This document shows, one piece after another, positions 18,771 through 27,091 of a DNA stretch of 64,000 nt; position 1 is the first letter of the stretch; every line of letters starts with the position of its first letter. The notes under the pieces are model-generated. The model was not told the origin of the DNA. It saw only the letters and a list, made by a program, of their open reading frames with translations, and searched no databases. The stretch is from Ectorhizobium quercum (GTDB taxonomy: Bacteria > Pseudomonadota > Alphaproteobacteria > Rhizobiales > Rhizobiaceae), in NCBI RefSeq assembly GCF_026552795.1, contig NZ_JANFPI010000004.1, positions 248,001-312,000 on the forward strand, given 5' to 3'. The position numbers and the translations under genes were made by a program.

Positions 18771-19292
18771 ATGGCCGGTTTCATCAAAGGCGTTTCGCGT
18801 CGGCAGTTTGGCCGCTCGGCTCTGGTTCTGCTCGCGGCAGCCGCGCTGGCGCCGCAGCGCCGCGCGATGGCGCAGGACACCGTGCGGCTGACGGTGGTGC
18901 GCACGGACGGAACCGAGACCCGCCTCGGCGATGCCGATCTCGACCGCTTGCCCGTGAAGACGATCGACACCGAGACGGCGTGGATGGACGGCGTTCACCA
19001 CTTCGAAGGGGTTCTGCTGCGCGACGTCTTCACGATGGTCGGCATCGACGTCGAGGCGCCCGACGCCCAGTTCGAGGCACTGGCCCATAACGATTACAGC
19101 GTCGAGATCCCGGTCGCCGATGCCGTGAAGTGGGATGTGATCCTGGCGCGGCGCATGGACGGCGAGGCGCTGACGCTGAGGGACAAGGGGCCGCTGTGGA
19201 TCGTCTATCCACGCGACGATTACCGGGAACTGCGCGACGCGCGCTACGATCACCGCTGGGTCTGGCAACTGCGTCAGTTGAAGCTGCTATGA
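18771..19292 (+). CDS. Tat-exported SUOX-like (molybdopterin oxidoreductase fold) protein without cysteine
   Basis: A 173-residue protein with a twin-arginine signal peptide (SRRQFGR at residues 9-15, hydrophobic stretch, cut near AMAQ). The mature part resembles the oxidoreductase molybdopterin-binding (sulfite oxidase-like) fold: FEGVLLRDVFTMVGI, the NDYSVEIPV strand and PLWIVYPRDD. It has no cysteine at all, so it cannot hold molybdenum through the usual Cys ligand. Its stop overlaps the start of a histidine kinase gene (ATGA at 19289-19292). A periplasmic sensing or ligand-binding role for that kinase is the likeliest inference; an enzyme role is unlikely. Confidence 0.75.
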   Translation: MAGFIKGVSRRQFGRSALVLLAAAALAPQRRAMAQDTVRLTVVRTDGTETRLGDADLDRLPVKTIDTETAWMDGVHHFEGVLLRDVFTMVGIDVEAPDAQFEALAHNDYSVEIPVADAVKWDVILARRMDGEALTLRDKGPLWIVYPRDDYRELRDARYDHRWVWQLRQLKLL

Positions 19293-20674
19293 CGTCTTCG
19301 CCTCTCTACCGGCTCACGGGCTTTGTCATCATCGGCTTCATCGTGCTGTTCGGCTATTCGTTCCAGCAATTGATGCAGTTCCAGTATGCCGTTCGCATGG
19401 AGATCGGGGAGAACATGCTGTGGTCGCTCACGCAGGCCGAGCGCGAGGCGCGCAAGCTGGGCGATGCGGTGCTGGAGCTGGCCTATGAAGGCGGAAGCGT
19501 CGATGTGCTGTCCGAGCGGCTGGATATCCTGCACAGCCGCATAACGCTGCTCAACGAAGGGCCGCAGCGCACTTATTTCACCCGGATCGGCCTGTGGCCG
19601 GCGCTCGAGCGCAATACCCGCGCCCTGGAAGAGGTCAACGTGCTGGTGGAACAGGCGGTGGAGACGGGACGAATCGAGCCGCACGGCGTGCGCACCATCC
19701 TGATGCCGATGATGGACGATTTCGGCCGGCTGGCCAACCGCGCCATGCTGGTGGAGCGGGAGGAGGCCGGCGAGCGGCGCGACCAGCAGAGTTCGGCGCT
19801 CAACCTCGTCATCATGGCCGTGGCCGGGCTGATGCTGACCGGCTCGTTCCTGATCTGGCGGCTGATCGTCAACACCCGTACCGCGATCAGCAGCGGCGCG
19901 GCGCTGGCCGAGCACAAGGTGCGTCTCGAAGCGATGGTGGAGGAGCGGACGGCGGCGCTTTCCTCTGCGCTGGAGAAGGAGAAGAACATCAGCGAGATCT
20001 ATCGCAGCTTCATCACCACCGTGTCGCACCAGTTCCGCACGCCGCTGTCGATCATCGACATGGTGGCCCAGAGCTTCATCCGCCGGCCCGGCGCCTTCCC
20101 GCCGGAAGCGGTGGCGGAAAAGGCGCAGCGCATCCGCAACGCCTGCCTGCGGCTGATGCGGATGCTGGAAAGCACGACCAATGCGGCGCGCCTCGACGGC
20201 GGCGCCGTTCCCGTCGACCTGACCGACAACGATCTCGGCCACATCGTCGAGAGCGCCTGCGCCTATCAGCGGGAGCTTCAGCCCGAACGGCACATCCTCC
20301 TGTCCTTCGAGGACGGCGACTTTCCCTGCCGGGCGGATGCGGCCCTCATCGAGCAGGTACTGCTCAACCTCCTGTCGAACGCGACCAAATATTCCCCGGA
20401 GGACACCGAGGTCCGCGTCCGGGTCTTCGCCAATGCCGGTCACGTTTTCTGCTCGGTCGCCGACAGGGGCATCGGCATTCCGGAAGAGGACCGCGAGAAG
20501 ATCTTCACGCGCTTCTTCCGCGCCGGCAACGCCGCCAATATACCCGGCACGGGGTTGGGGCTGAACCTGTCCCGCGCCATCGCCGTGCTGCATGGCGGAA
20601 TGCTGGAATTCAGGCCGGTCGAGGGCGGCGGCACGGAGTTCATCCTCACCCTGCCGCGCCGTGGGGAACGCTGA
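19289..20674 (+). CDS. Membrane sensor histidine kinase
   Basis: A 461-residue kinase. One helix at about 10-28 and another at about 172-193 frame a periplasmic domain of some 145 residues that is mostly helical. A coiled coil (about 205-235) leads into the H-box SHQFRTPL with phospho-acceptor His247, then the N-box LLNLLSNATKYS, DRGIGIP and GTGLGLNLSR of the HATPase domain. It shares a four-base overlap with the Tat-exported protein and is followed two bases later by the response regulator, so the three form one unit. The signal is unknown; the periplasmic domain and upstream protein probably detect it together. Confidence 0.9.
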   Translation: MTSSPLYRLTGFVIIGFIVLFGYSFQQLMQFQYAVRMEIGENMLWSLTQAEREARKLGDAVLELAYEGGSVDVLSERLDILHSRITLLNEGPQRTYFTRIGLWPALERNTRALEEVNVLVEQAVETGRIEPHGVRTILMPMMDDFGRLANRAMLVEREEAGERRDQQSSALNLVIMAVAGLMLTGSFLIWRLIVNTRTAISSGAALAEHKVRLEAMVEERTAALSSALEKEKNISEIYRSFITTVSHQFRTPLSIIDMVAQSFIRRPGAFPPEAVAEKAQRIRNACLRLMRMLESTTNAARLDGGAVPVDLTDNDLGHIVESACAYQRELQPERHILLSFEDGDFPCRADAALIEQVLLNLLSNATKYSPEDTEVRVRVFANAGHVFCSVADRGIGIPEEDREKIFTRFFRAGNAANIPGTGLGLNLSRAIAVLHGGMLEFRPVEGGGTEFILTLPRRGER

Positions 20675-20676
20675 AC

Positions 20677-21321
20677 ATGTCGCTGCAACCCGTCATTCTC
20701 TGCATCGAGGACGAAGGCGACCTGCGCGCCGAACTGGCCGACGAGTTGAGCGCGGCGGGGTATACCGTGCTGACGGCGGCGGACGGCGTGGCGGCGCTGC
20801 ATATCCTCGCCCGGCAGACGCCGCATCTCATTCTCTGCGACGTGATGATGCCCGGCCTGAGCGGCCTCGACCTCATCGCGCGGATCCGCAACCTGCGCCC
20901 CGCGCTCGCCTCGGTTCCCGTTCTCATGCTGACGGCGCTTGCCGACCGGCAGGACGAACTGGCCGGCCGGCTGGCCGGCGCCGACGACTATCTGACCAAG
21001 CCCATCGACCTCGACCTGTTGCAGACGGCGATCCGCAACAAGATCGCGCTGGTGGAGCGAATCCGCGCCGGCGCCGCCCTGCCGCCCGACATGGAGGCGC
21101 TGGTGCACCTGACCCCGCGCGAAACCGAGGTGCTGCGCGCGCTGGGAATGGGCGGGCGCATCCGCGACATCGCCGCCAAGCTCGGCATTTCCGAATACAC
21201 GGTCAGCGATTACGTGAAGGCGATCTATGCCAAGCTCGGCATATCCTCCCGGGCCGAGGCCACGCGCGAGGCGTTGCGCCGTCATCTCATCACCCTCGGC
21301 GACGAAGACGAGACCGGTTGA
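20677..21321 (+). CDS. LuxR/NarL-type response regulator
   Basis: A 214-residue two-domain regulator. The receiver has the acidic pair in CIEDEGD, phospho-acceptor Asp55 in LILCDVMMPG, Thr in LMLTALAD and Lys in YLTKPID. After a linker, the GerE helix-turn-helix runs from LTPRETEVLRAL to ISEYTVSDYVKAIYAKLG. GTGGGGAACG precedes the ATG at 20677. It is surely the partner of the kinase two bases upstream. Target genes are not evident; autoregulation of the set or control of nearby genes is possible. Confidence 0.92.
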   Translation: MSLQPVILCIEDEGDLRAELADELSAAGYTVLTAADGVAALHILARQTPHLILCDVMMPGLSGLDLIARIRNLRPALASVPVLMLTALADRQDELAGRLAGADDYLTKPIDLDLLQTAIRNKIALVERIRAGAALPPDMEALVHLTPRETEVLRALGMGGRIRDIAAKLGISEYTVSDYVKAIYAKLGISSRAEATREALRRHLITLGDEDETG

Positions 21322-21771
21322 CCGGGAAAGGAAGGCCGTTTCGCGCACAGCCTTCCGGCTTGTCCCGTTCGCTCCTGTTCCCTCCGACCGGATGGCATGG
21401 CTAAGCCTCGGCAGCCGCGCGGATTTTCCGCATCCGCAATGGCCGACGCGGCAGGCGATTTCGCCGGCGTGAAGCGCGCAGAAAACGCCGGAAAGGGCTG
21501 CGGTGTGCCCGGAATGCCGCTCCATGCCGGCGATCTCCCGCGCCGGCGCGTCCTTCCGTTCCGGCATGCCGTTTTCTGCGCCCGCGCCGTTCTGCCGCCA
21601 TCGTTCCGATACAGACATGCCGCCGCGAACAGCGGGCGTGCCATGTTGAGGCCGTGTTCCTGCGGGATCGAAAATACGTTGGAATGTGTCAGAACCCGGA
21701 ACGCCAGCTTAACCCGCGCTTAACTCCGGGGCTGAATTCTTGAACGAAATCAGTTTTAAAGGTATTGCCGC
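21322..21771. other. Non-coding gap after the two-component operon
   Basis: A 450-base gap. Immediately after the response regulator, GGAAGGC (21330-21336) pairs with GCCTTCC (21350-21356), a possible hairpin without a T-run. Open frames in the rest are cysteine- and arginine-rich and unsupported. The last 60 bases are AT-richer and probably hold the promoter of the LuxR-type gene at 21772. Confidence 0.45.
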
Positions 21772-22503
21772 GTGCCGTTCGGATCCGCTTTTGCCCTGGG
21801 CCTCCCACTGGAGGAGGCCGTAGATCTCGCCTCCCTGCCCAGATGCAGGCATTTCAACAGCCATCCTTTCGTGGACAGGCTGCGCCGTGCCGTGCCGTTC
21901 GACTACATCGTGGTGAGCGGGCTCGACTTCGACAATTACCGTCACGGTTCCGGCGCGTCCATCGATGCGGACCTGCCCCCGGCCTTCCTCGATGCCTATT
22001 ATGCCGACGGGCTTTTGAAGTTCGATCCCTTCGTCAACGAATCGCTGTCGGCCCGCGGGCCGCTGACGGAGGCGGAGGTCTACGGCAAGCATCCGATGCC
22101 GGAGAGACTGCGCTATCTGAAGGACACGTTCGGCATCCACAACCGCACCCTGTTTCCGCTTCTGCGCGGCGACGTGCTTTACGGTGCGGTCACTTTTTCC
22201 CGCGCAACGCCGTTCGACGAGGATGAGATAGCGTTCTTTTCGTCCGTCGCCACGGCGACCTATGCGGTCATCGCCGGCCCTATTCTCGAAAAGTTCCAGG
22301 CGCAGACGCTCAGGCTTTCCGAAGGCGAGGTCATTTGCCTGAGACTGTCGAGCCAGGGGCGCACCAGCGAAGCCGTGGCCGCCGAAAGCGGCTATGCGGT
22401 CGATACGGTCAACACCTATATCAAGTCGGCCATCAAGAAGCTCGGGGCCGCCAACCGCGTGCATGGGGTGGCCGAAGCCATCCGCCGCGGCCTGATCGAG
22501 TGA
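21772..22503 (+). CDS. Orphan LuxR-type regulator with autoinducer-binding-like domain
   Basis: A 243-residue regulator. The N-terminal 165 residues look like the autoinducer-binding fold (FDYIVVSGL, LDAYYADGLLKFDPF, VTFSRATPFDEDE), and the C-terminus is a GerE helix-turn-helix (LSEGEVICLRL to VNTYIKSAIKKLGAANR). The Asp-Pro pair of AHL receptors is kept, but the tryptophans usual around the AHL pocket are not seen at the expected places, so AHL binding is doubtful. The start is GTG with AAAGG nine bases upstream. No luxI-type gene is in the window, so it is an orphan. Confidence 0.85.
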   Translation: MPFGSAFALGLPLEEAVDLASLPRCRHFNSHPFVDRLRRAVPFDYIVVSGLDFDNYRHGSGASIDADLPPAFLDAYYADGLLKFDPFVNESLSARGPLTEAEVYGKHPMPERLRYLKDTFGIHNRTLFPLLRGDVLYGAVTFSRATPFDEDEIAFFSSVATATYAVIAGPILEKFQAQTLRLSEGEVICLRLSSQGRTSEAVAAESGYAVDTVNTYIKSAIKKLGAANRVHGVAEAIRRGLIE

Positions 22504-22536
22504 TGGCCGGACAGCGGCGATCGTCCGGCGGCGCGG

Positions 22537-23136
22537 TCAGGATGCCTCCGCGCCGAAGCCGCTGTCGGCGACGTGTACGGACCGGCGTTTGCGGATGCCT
22601 GTCGTCTGGCGCGCCAGCCTGTCGAAGATCCGGTAGCCTTCCTCCCAGCGTCCGAAGCCGCTGGCGACGTTGATGTGCCCGACCTCGCCCAGATCGACGA
22701 GAGCGCTGTCCCATGCGTTGGCATGGCGTTGCAGGTCGCGGACGTCCATATAGGGGTCGTTGCGGCTGCCGACCACGATGCTGCGGAAGGGCAGCGGATC
22801 GAGAGGCCTGGTGCCGAAACTGACGATGCACGGGTGAAGCGCTTCCACCCGGTCGAGATCGGCCGGCGCGACGAGCAATGCGCCCTTCACCTTGCGGGCG
22901 GAGGCTCGCCCGGCGAGGCTCGCCGTCAGGATGCAGCCGAGGCTGTGGGCGACGATATAGGCGCCGTCGGTCGCTTCCAGCGCGGCCTCGAGGCGGTCGC
23001 GCCAGTCCTCCAGCACGGGGCATGCCCAGTTTTCCTGATCGACCAGCCGCGATTCGGGCCGCTCGCGCAGCCAGTGCCCCTGCCAGTGGGCATCACACGA
23101 ACCGTTGAGGCCGGGAACGATCAGGGTGGTACACAT
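22537..23136 (-). CDS. RBBP9/YdeN-family alpha/beta hydrolase
   Basis: A 199-residue serine hydrolase. VPGLNGSCDAHWQGHW opens the fold; the nucleophile is Ser65 in AHSLGC, an aspartate lies in RNDPY and the histidine in GHINVASG. This is the layout of the RBBP9/YdeN (DUF341-like) esterase family; substrates are mostly unknown. AAGGAG six bases before the ATG at 23136 fixes the start; longer frames reaching 23244 lack similarity. It converges with the LuxR-type gene. Confidence 0.85.
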   Translation of the reverse strand: MCTTLIVPGLNGSCDAHWQGHWLRERPESRLVDQENWACPVLEDWRDRLEAALEATDGAYIVAHSLGCILTASLAGRASARKVKGALLVAPADLDRVEALHPCIVSFGTRPLDPLPFRSIVVGSRNDPYMDVRDLQRHANAWDSALVDLGEVGHINVASGFGRWEEGYRIFDRLARQTTGIRKRRSVHVADSGFGAEAS

Positions 23137-23461
23137 GCCTGCTCCTTGCGACGAACCTTTCATGCCCGGATCATGCACCAGAAACGCCGCGCGGTCGAAA
23201 TCTGGATTTCCCCGCTTCGTCGCGCGGGAAAAATCGGCTGCCACAGTCGCTTTTTCCTTTGGTATTTTATTCCATCGAGGCCGCTGCTTCGGCCGGAATC
23301 CGAAATCAGGTTTCTGCCGCAGCGCAAGGATTCGCCGTAAAACGTGACCATTTCGGCTCCAGACTGCGGTAAAATTGGAATGAATTTGCGCGTGGGCCTA
23401 TTGACGGAAAGGCCGATCGCCGCAACACTCGATCCATTGAACAACGACAGGAGCATCGACC
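23137..23461. other. Intergenic region upstream of two divergent genes
   Basis: 325 bases between the hydrolase (minus) and a small gene (plus). It contains AT-rich patches (TTGGTATTTTATTCC near 23260) and TTGACG at 23401-23406 that could be a -35 element for the small gene. No gene or repeat is supported here. Confidence 0.35.
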
Positions 23462-23641
23462 ATGACCAGCCTGCTTTCGTTCAACAGCATTGCGTCTTTC
23501 TTTCGGGAACTGATCGAGGCGCAATTGAGACCGCTGCCCGGCACCGAGACCAGCGCCCGGTACAGCGACGAGGATGACGACGATCGCGTCGACGAACGCG
23601 AACTCGAATATTTCTACTGGGGCCTGTTCCCGGTTTACTGA
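23462..23641 (+). CDS. Small acidic protein of 59 residues, unknown function
   Basis: An ATG with AGGAG eight bases upstream opens a 59-residue frame. The first 20 residues are amphipathic (SLLSFNSIASFFRELIEAQL), the middle is strongly acidic (SDEDDDDRVDERE) and the end is aromatic (YFYWGLFPVY). The good ribosome site and the plausible composition argue for a real gene. No family is recognised. The frame has its own promoter-sized upstream region and is followed by the SDR gene after 173 bases. Confidence 0.55.
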   Translation: MTSLLSFNSIASFFRELIEAQLRPLPGTETSARYSDEDDDDRVDERELEYFYWGLFPVY

Positions 23642-23814
23642 ACCATCCGGCCGCCGCTATGGCCCGCCGCAACCCCGGCCGTCGCGGCGGCGGACAGGGT
23701 GTGAAGACGCTGCCGTTTCTCCCCCCGGGCGAAGCGCGTGCTGAAAACCGTCTCGCCTTCGTCCCGATCCTGTTATAGAACGGCTCCTCCATCAAAGAAG
23801 CAGAGGAGCGGAAC

Positions 23815-24519
23815 ATGGCGGACGGGAAAGTAGCGATTGTCACGGCTGGCGGCAGCGGCATGGGAGCTGCGGCTGCGCGGCGTCTTGCCGAGGACGGTTT
23901 CCGGATCGCGATCCTCTCCTCGTCGGGCAAGGGAGAGGCGCTTGCGACCCAGCTGGGCGGCATCGGCATCACGGGGTCCAACCAGTCCGTGGACGATCTC
24001 CGGCGCCTCGTCGATGAAACGCTGTCGGCCTATGGCCGCATCGATGTCCTCGTCAATTCCGCCGGCCACGGCCCGCGCGCGCCGATCCTCGATATCACCG
24101 ACGAGGACTGGATGAAGGGCCTCGAAACCTATTTCCTCAATGTCGTGCGTCCCACGCGGCTGGTGACGCCGGTCATGCAGCAGCAGAAATCGGGTGCGAT
24201 CGTCAATATTTCCACGGCCTGGGTGTTCGAGCCCTCGTCGATGTTCCCGACCTCGGCGGTGTTCCGCGCTGGCCTCGCCAGCTTCACGAAGCTTTTCGCC
24301 GATACCTATGCCCCGGAAAACATCCGCATGAACAACGTCCTGCCGGGCTGGATCGACAGCCTGCCCGCTTCGGAGGAGCGGCGCCAGGCGGTTCCGATGG
24401 GGCGCTACGGCAAGGCCGAGGAAGTCGCCGCGACCGTTTCCTTCCTCGCCTCGGAAGGCGCCTCCTATATCACCGGCCAGAATATCCGCGTCGACGGCGG
24501 GTTGATGCGCTCGGTCTGA
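23815..24519 (+). CDS. SDR-family protein with degenerate active site
   Basis: A 234-residue classical SDR. TAGGSGMG near residue 10 is the NAD(P)-binding glycine motif and NSAG near 80 is kept. The catalytic YxxxK is missing: in the matching place the sequence reads SAVFR within FPTSAVFRAGLASF, so Tyr is Ser and Lys is Arg. The rest (NIST, NVLPGWIDS, ITGQNIRVDGG) is intact. It therefore probably binds a nucleotide or works by another mechanism. AGAGGAG precedes the ATG. It stands alone between a small gene and the Mrr-like gene. Confidence 0.85.
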   Translation: MADGKVAIVTAGGSGMGAAAARRLAEDGFRIAILSSSGKGEALATQLGGIGITGSNQSVDDLRRLVDETLSAYGRIDVLVNSAGHGPRAPILDITDEDWMKGLETYFLNVVRPTRLVTPVMQQQKSGAIVNISTAWVFEPSSMFPTSAVFRAGLASFTKLFADTYAPENIRMNNVLPGWIDSLPASEERRQAVPMGRYGKAEEVAATVSFLASEGASYITGQNIRVDGGLMRSV

Positions 24520-24632
24520 CCCGCCGCCCTGTTGCCAAAACGCGCATTTTGAGCGAGAACATATCGGCAACATCCCGTTCGGGCGGCTGCGTCGTGCCGC
24601 TTGGGTCGGAATCCGAAAGAGACTGTCGCGAA

Positions 24633-25427
24633 ATGTATCTGTTCGTCTTCGGCGCGGGCGTCGCCGCCGCGCTTTCCTGGTTCTATGGCTGGCACCATCT
24701 TCCGGTGTTCTTTGCGGTCGCCGTCCTGTTGCCGGTGGCTGTCGCCATCGTGTGGTGGTGGTTCGCGCGCCTTACCGAGGCGGCCCGGCTGGCGAACGAG
24801 ATGCGCCGCTGGCATGGCGTCGCGGAAGAGCATCGCGAGGCGCTCGCCCTGCGCTATCGTCAGCTCGTCAGCCGCAATCCCTATGGCGGGCTGGAAATGA
24901 AGCCGTGGAGCAAGGAACTGGAGCGTTTTCGCGAGAGCACCGGCATTGCCGGCTCGCCGGAGCGCATCGCCGCCTTCGACGAGGAACTGACCGAACGGGT
25001 GAAGGGCTGGGCCTGCGAGGCGGAGGCCGTGTCGTCGGCCGGCCGCTTCCGCTCCGGCGACCCTTACGAATACGAGCGCTGGTGCGCAAGCCAGCTCAGC
25101 CGGTTTGGCTGGAAGGCGGAGGCGACCGTCTCCTCCGCCGATCAGGGCGTCGATGTGGTCGCCGTCAAGGGCGGCGTGAAGGTCGCCCTGCAATGCAAGC
25201 TGCACAACAGCGTCGTCGGCAACAAGGCGATCCAGGAAGTGCATGCCGCCGCCGCCTTCATCGACGCCACCCATGCCGCCGTCGTCGCGCCTTCGGACTA
25301 CACGCGCGCCGCCCGCCAGCTCGCCGGCAAGCTCGGCGTGCTTCTTCTGCATCACACGCAGCTTTCGAAGCTGGACGAACTGCTGGCCGGCGCTGAAAAG
25401 GCTGGCGCGCTACCGCCCGACGCGTAG
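24633..25427 (+). CDS. Membrane-anchored Mrr-like restriction endonuclease domain protein
   Basis: A 264-residue protein with two hydrophobic helices at about 3-18 and 24-45, a middle helical region, and a C-terminal PD-(D/E)XK domain of the Mrr_cat type. The domain starts at GDPYEYERWCASQL near 142, has Asp in DQGVDVVAVKGG near 171 and QCK in VALQCKLHN near 186, the D...QxK core. Mrr enzymes cut modified DNA; membrane-tethered relatives are poorly known. The ATG at 24633 is chosen because it precedes the first helix directly; a TTG at 24549 would add 28 unlike residues. A 159-base inverted-repeat element follows its stop. Confidence 0.8.
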   Translation: MYLFVFGAGVAAALSWFYGWHHLPVFFAVAVLLPVAVAIVWWWFARLTEAARLANEMRRWHGVAEEHREALALRYRQLVSRNPYGGLEMKPWSKELERFRESTGIAGSPERIAAFDEELTERVKGWACEAEAVSSAGRFRSGDPYEYERWCASQLSRFGWKAEATVSSADQGVDVVAVKGGVKVALQCKLHNSVVGNKAIQEVHAAAAFIDATHAAVVAPSDYTRAARQLAGKLGVLLLHHTQLSKLDELLAGAEKAGALPPDA

Positions 25428-25430
25428 GGT

Positions 25431-25589
25431 CAGGACCGATTAAATTGGCGCATTCTGCGTTGCGGATTTCGTGTCCGGCGAGGAGGAAAGAGGCAGGAAA
25501 TGCCGATCATTTTCAAATCTTCCCGACGACGTCCGGGCGCGAAATCCGCAACGCCCTTCGAACAGAATGCGTCAATTGAACAGGTCCTG
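25431..25589. repeat. 159-base inverted-repeat element (MITE-like)
   Basis: The ends are CAGGACC (25431-25437) and GGTCCTG (25583-25589). Going inward, the arms match again at CGCATTCTG on the left and CAGAATGCG on the right, then at CGTTGCGGATTTCG on the left and CGAAATCCGCAACG on the right, the right arm having about nine extra bases between these blocks. The centre is about 60 bases without coding potential. It lies between the Mrr-like gene and the L,D-transpeptidase. It could be a miniature mobile element or a folded RNA; no clear target duplication was seen. Confidence 0.7.
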
Positions 25590-25698
25590 CCCCCCGGGGT
25601 TTTCCCGTTCCGGGCTCCTTCCCCCGGTTCGCGGCTTGCCGAGGCGGCGAAGATGTGACTGATTGCGTGCGATTCAACCCCTATTCACAGGAACAACG

Positions 25699-26394
25699 AT
25701 GCGATTCGATGACAGGCTCGTCCAGCGCCGGGGCCTTCTGGCCGGCATGCTTTCCCTGACCGCGGCTCTGGCGGGATGTTCCACCGGTGGCGCGCGCGTG
25801 CCGGGGCCGATGGCGGCCAGCCGGCCCGTGGGGCCGCCGAGCGAGGAGGAACTGGTAAGCCGCTATGCGGCTATGGAAGACGGCGGCTATCAGTTGCCGG
25901 CCGTGCCTTTCCGCCAGATCGATCCGCGCTTCTATCGCCAGCGGGTGGTGAACACGACCGGCGAACGGGCGGGCACGGTCGTCGTCGATACGCGCTCGAA
26001 CTTTCTCTATGTCGTGGAACCGGGCGGCACCGCCATGCGCTACGGCGTCGGCCTCGGCCGCGCCGGTTTCGACTGGTCGGGCGAAGGCGTCATCCACTGG
26101 CGCCAGAAATGGCCGCGCTGGAAGCCGCCGGCGGAAATGATCGCCCGCCAGCCGTCGCTTGCGCGATATTCGGTCGAGAACGGCGGCCAGGAGCCCGGCC
26201 CGAACAATCCGCTCGGCGCGCGGGCGCTCTACATCTTCCAGAACGGCGAGGACACGCTCTATCGCCTGCACGGCACCCGCGAATGGGCCTCCATCGGCAA
26301 GTCCGTGTCGTCGGGCTGCGTCCGCCTCATCAATCAAGACGTGATCGACCTCTACGACCGCGTTCCGGGCAAGGCGCGCATCGTGGTCTTCTGA
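25699..26394 (+). CDS. L,D-transpeptidase (YkuD) lipoprotein
   Basis: A 231-residue protein with a lipoprotein signal (LAGC, Cys27) and a YkuD domain over the last 140 residues. The catalytic signature runs from HGTREWASIGK to SSGCVR, with the nucleophile Cys near 207. Such enzymes form 3-3 peptidoglycan cross-links or attach proteins to the wall; rhizobia carry many. The ATG at 25699 has AGGAA seven bases upstream and precedes the signal peptide; a start at 25663 is unlikely. It converges with the MarR-type gene. Confidence 0.88.
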   Translation: MRFDDRLVQRRGLLAGMLSLTAALAGCSTGGARVPGPMAASRPVGPPSEEELVSRYAAMEDGGYQLPAVPFRQIDPRFYRQRVVNTTGERAGTVVVDTRSNFLYVVEPGGTAMRYGVGLGRAGFDWSGEGVIHWRQKWPRWKPPAEMIARQPSLARYSVENGGQEPGPNNPLGARALYIFQNGEDTLYRLHGTREWASIGKSVSSGCVRLINQDVIDLYDRVPGKARIVVF

Positions 26395-26430
26395 CGGCCT
26401 TTCCGGCCGCGCGGAGCATAGGTTCCGACC

Positions 26431-26952
26431 TTAAAGCGCGGCTGCCGACCGGGCGGCCTGATCGTAGTGGCCGGACAGCGCCCGCAGTCGGGCGGCGATC
26501 GCCGAAAGATTGTCCGGCGACATTTCCGTCGCCAGGACCGACTTGACGAGAAGGGCCTCGCGGATCGCGAAATAGCGTTCGCAGGCCGCTTCCCCCGCCG
26601 GGGTGATGGAGACGAGCTTCTCCTTGCCGCGCTTGCCGGAGCGGATCAGCTTCAGGCGCTCCAGCTTCTTCACCGCATAGGTCACGACATGCGTATCCTC
26701 GATGTTGAGGATGAGGCACAGGTCGGCGATGGTCTTCGGCTTGCCGCGGCTGCGGATATTGTGAAGGATGATGGTGTCGACGGGGGAAAGGTCCGGCACG
26801 CCGGCGGCGGCCATGCAGCGCACGATCCAGCGGCTGAAGGCATGGTCGAGCATGATCAGCCCGAATTCGATTTCCGACAGCGCCGGCAACGCCCCTCTGG
26901 CCAGATGTCCCGAAGATGCGATCGGTCCCAGATCCTGCTCGATGTCCGCCAT
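26431..26952 (-). CDS. MarR-type winged-helix regulator
   Basis: A 173-residue protein with a winged-helix DNA-binding core: IRSRGKPKTIADLCLIL, the recognition helix EDTHVVTYAVKKLERLKLI, and a basic wing SGKRGKEKLVSITPAG. Helices on both sides fit MarR dimer architecture. It is transcribed away from the oxoprolinase-type gene; 193 bases between them hold a perfect TTTATCGATAAA palindrome, a good operator candidate. Control of the neighbouring hydrolase and perhaps the TRAP genes is inferred from position. Confidence 0.8.
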   Translation of the reverse strand: MADIEQDLGPIASSGHLARGALPALSEIEFGLIMLDHAFSRWIVRCMAAAGVPDLSPVDTIILHNIRSRGKPKTIADLCLILNIEDTHVVTYAVKKLERLKLIRSGKRGKEKLVSITPAGEAACERYFAIREALLVKSVLATEMSPDNLSAIAARLRALSGHYDQAARSAAAL

Positions 26953-27091
26953 GCCCTATCCCGCCGTCTTGCCGGGGCCTCTTCCGGCTGCCCCGCGCTT
27001 GTTCCTCATCGCGCAAACCGCGCTGCGCCGTTTGCCGGAAATGCTTTAGCTATCGCCGGCGGGCAAATTTCTGCAAGCACCATATTGATGA

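Noticed and set aside
18771..19292. Active sulfite oxidase-like enzyme (MsrP/YedY type)
   Set aside because: It has no cysteine, is much shorter than MsrP, and is coupled to a kinase gene rather than to a heme partner.
21397..21723. Possible 108-residue gene after the response regulator
   Set aside because: Composition typical of random GC-rich frames, and no ribosome site or motif.
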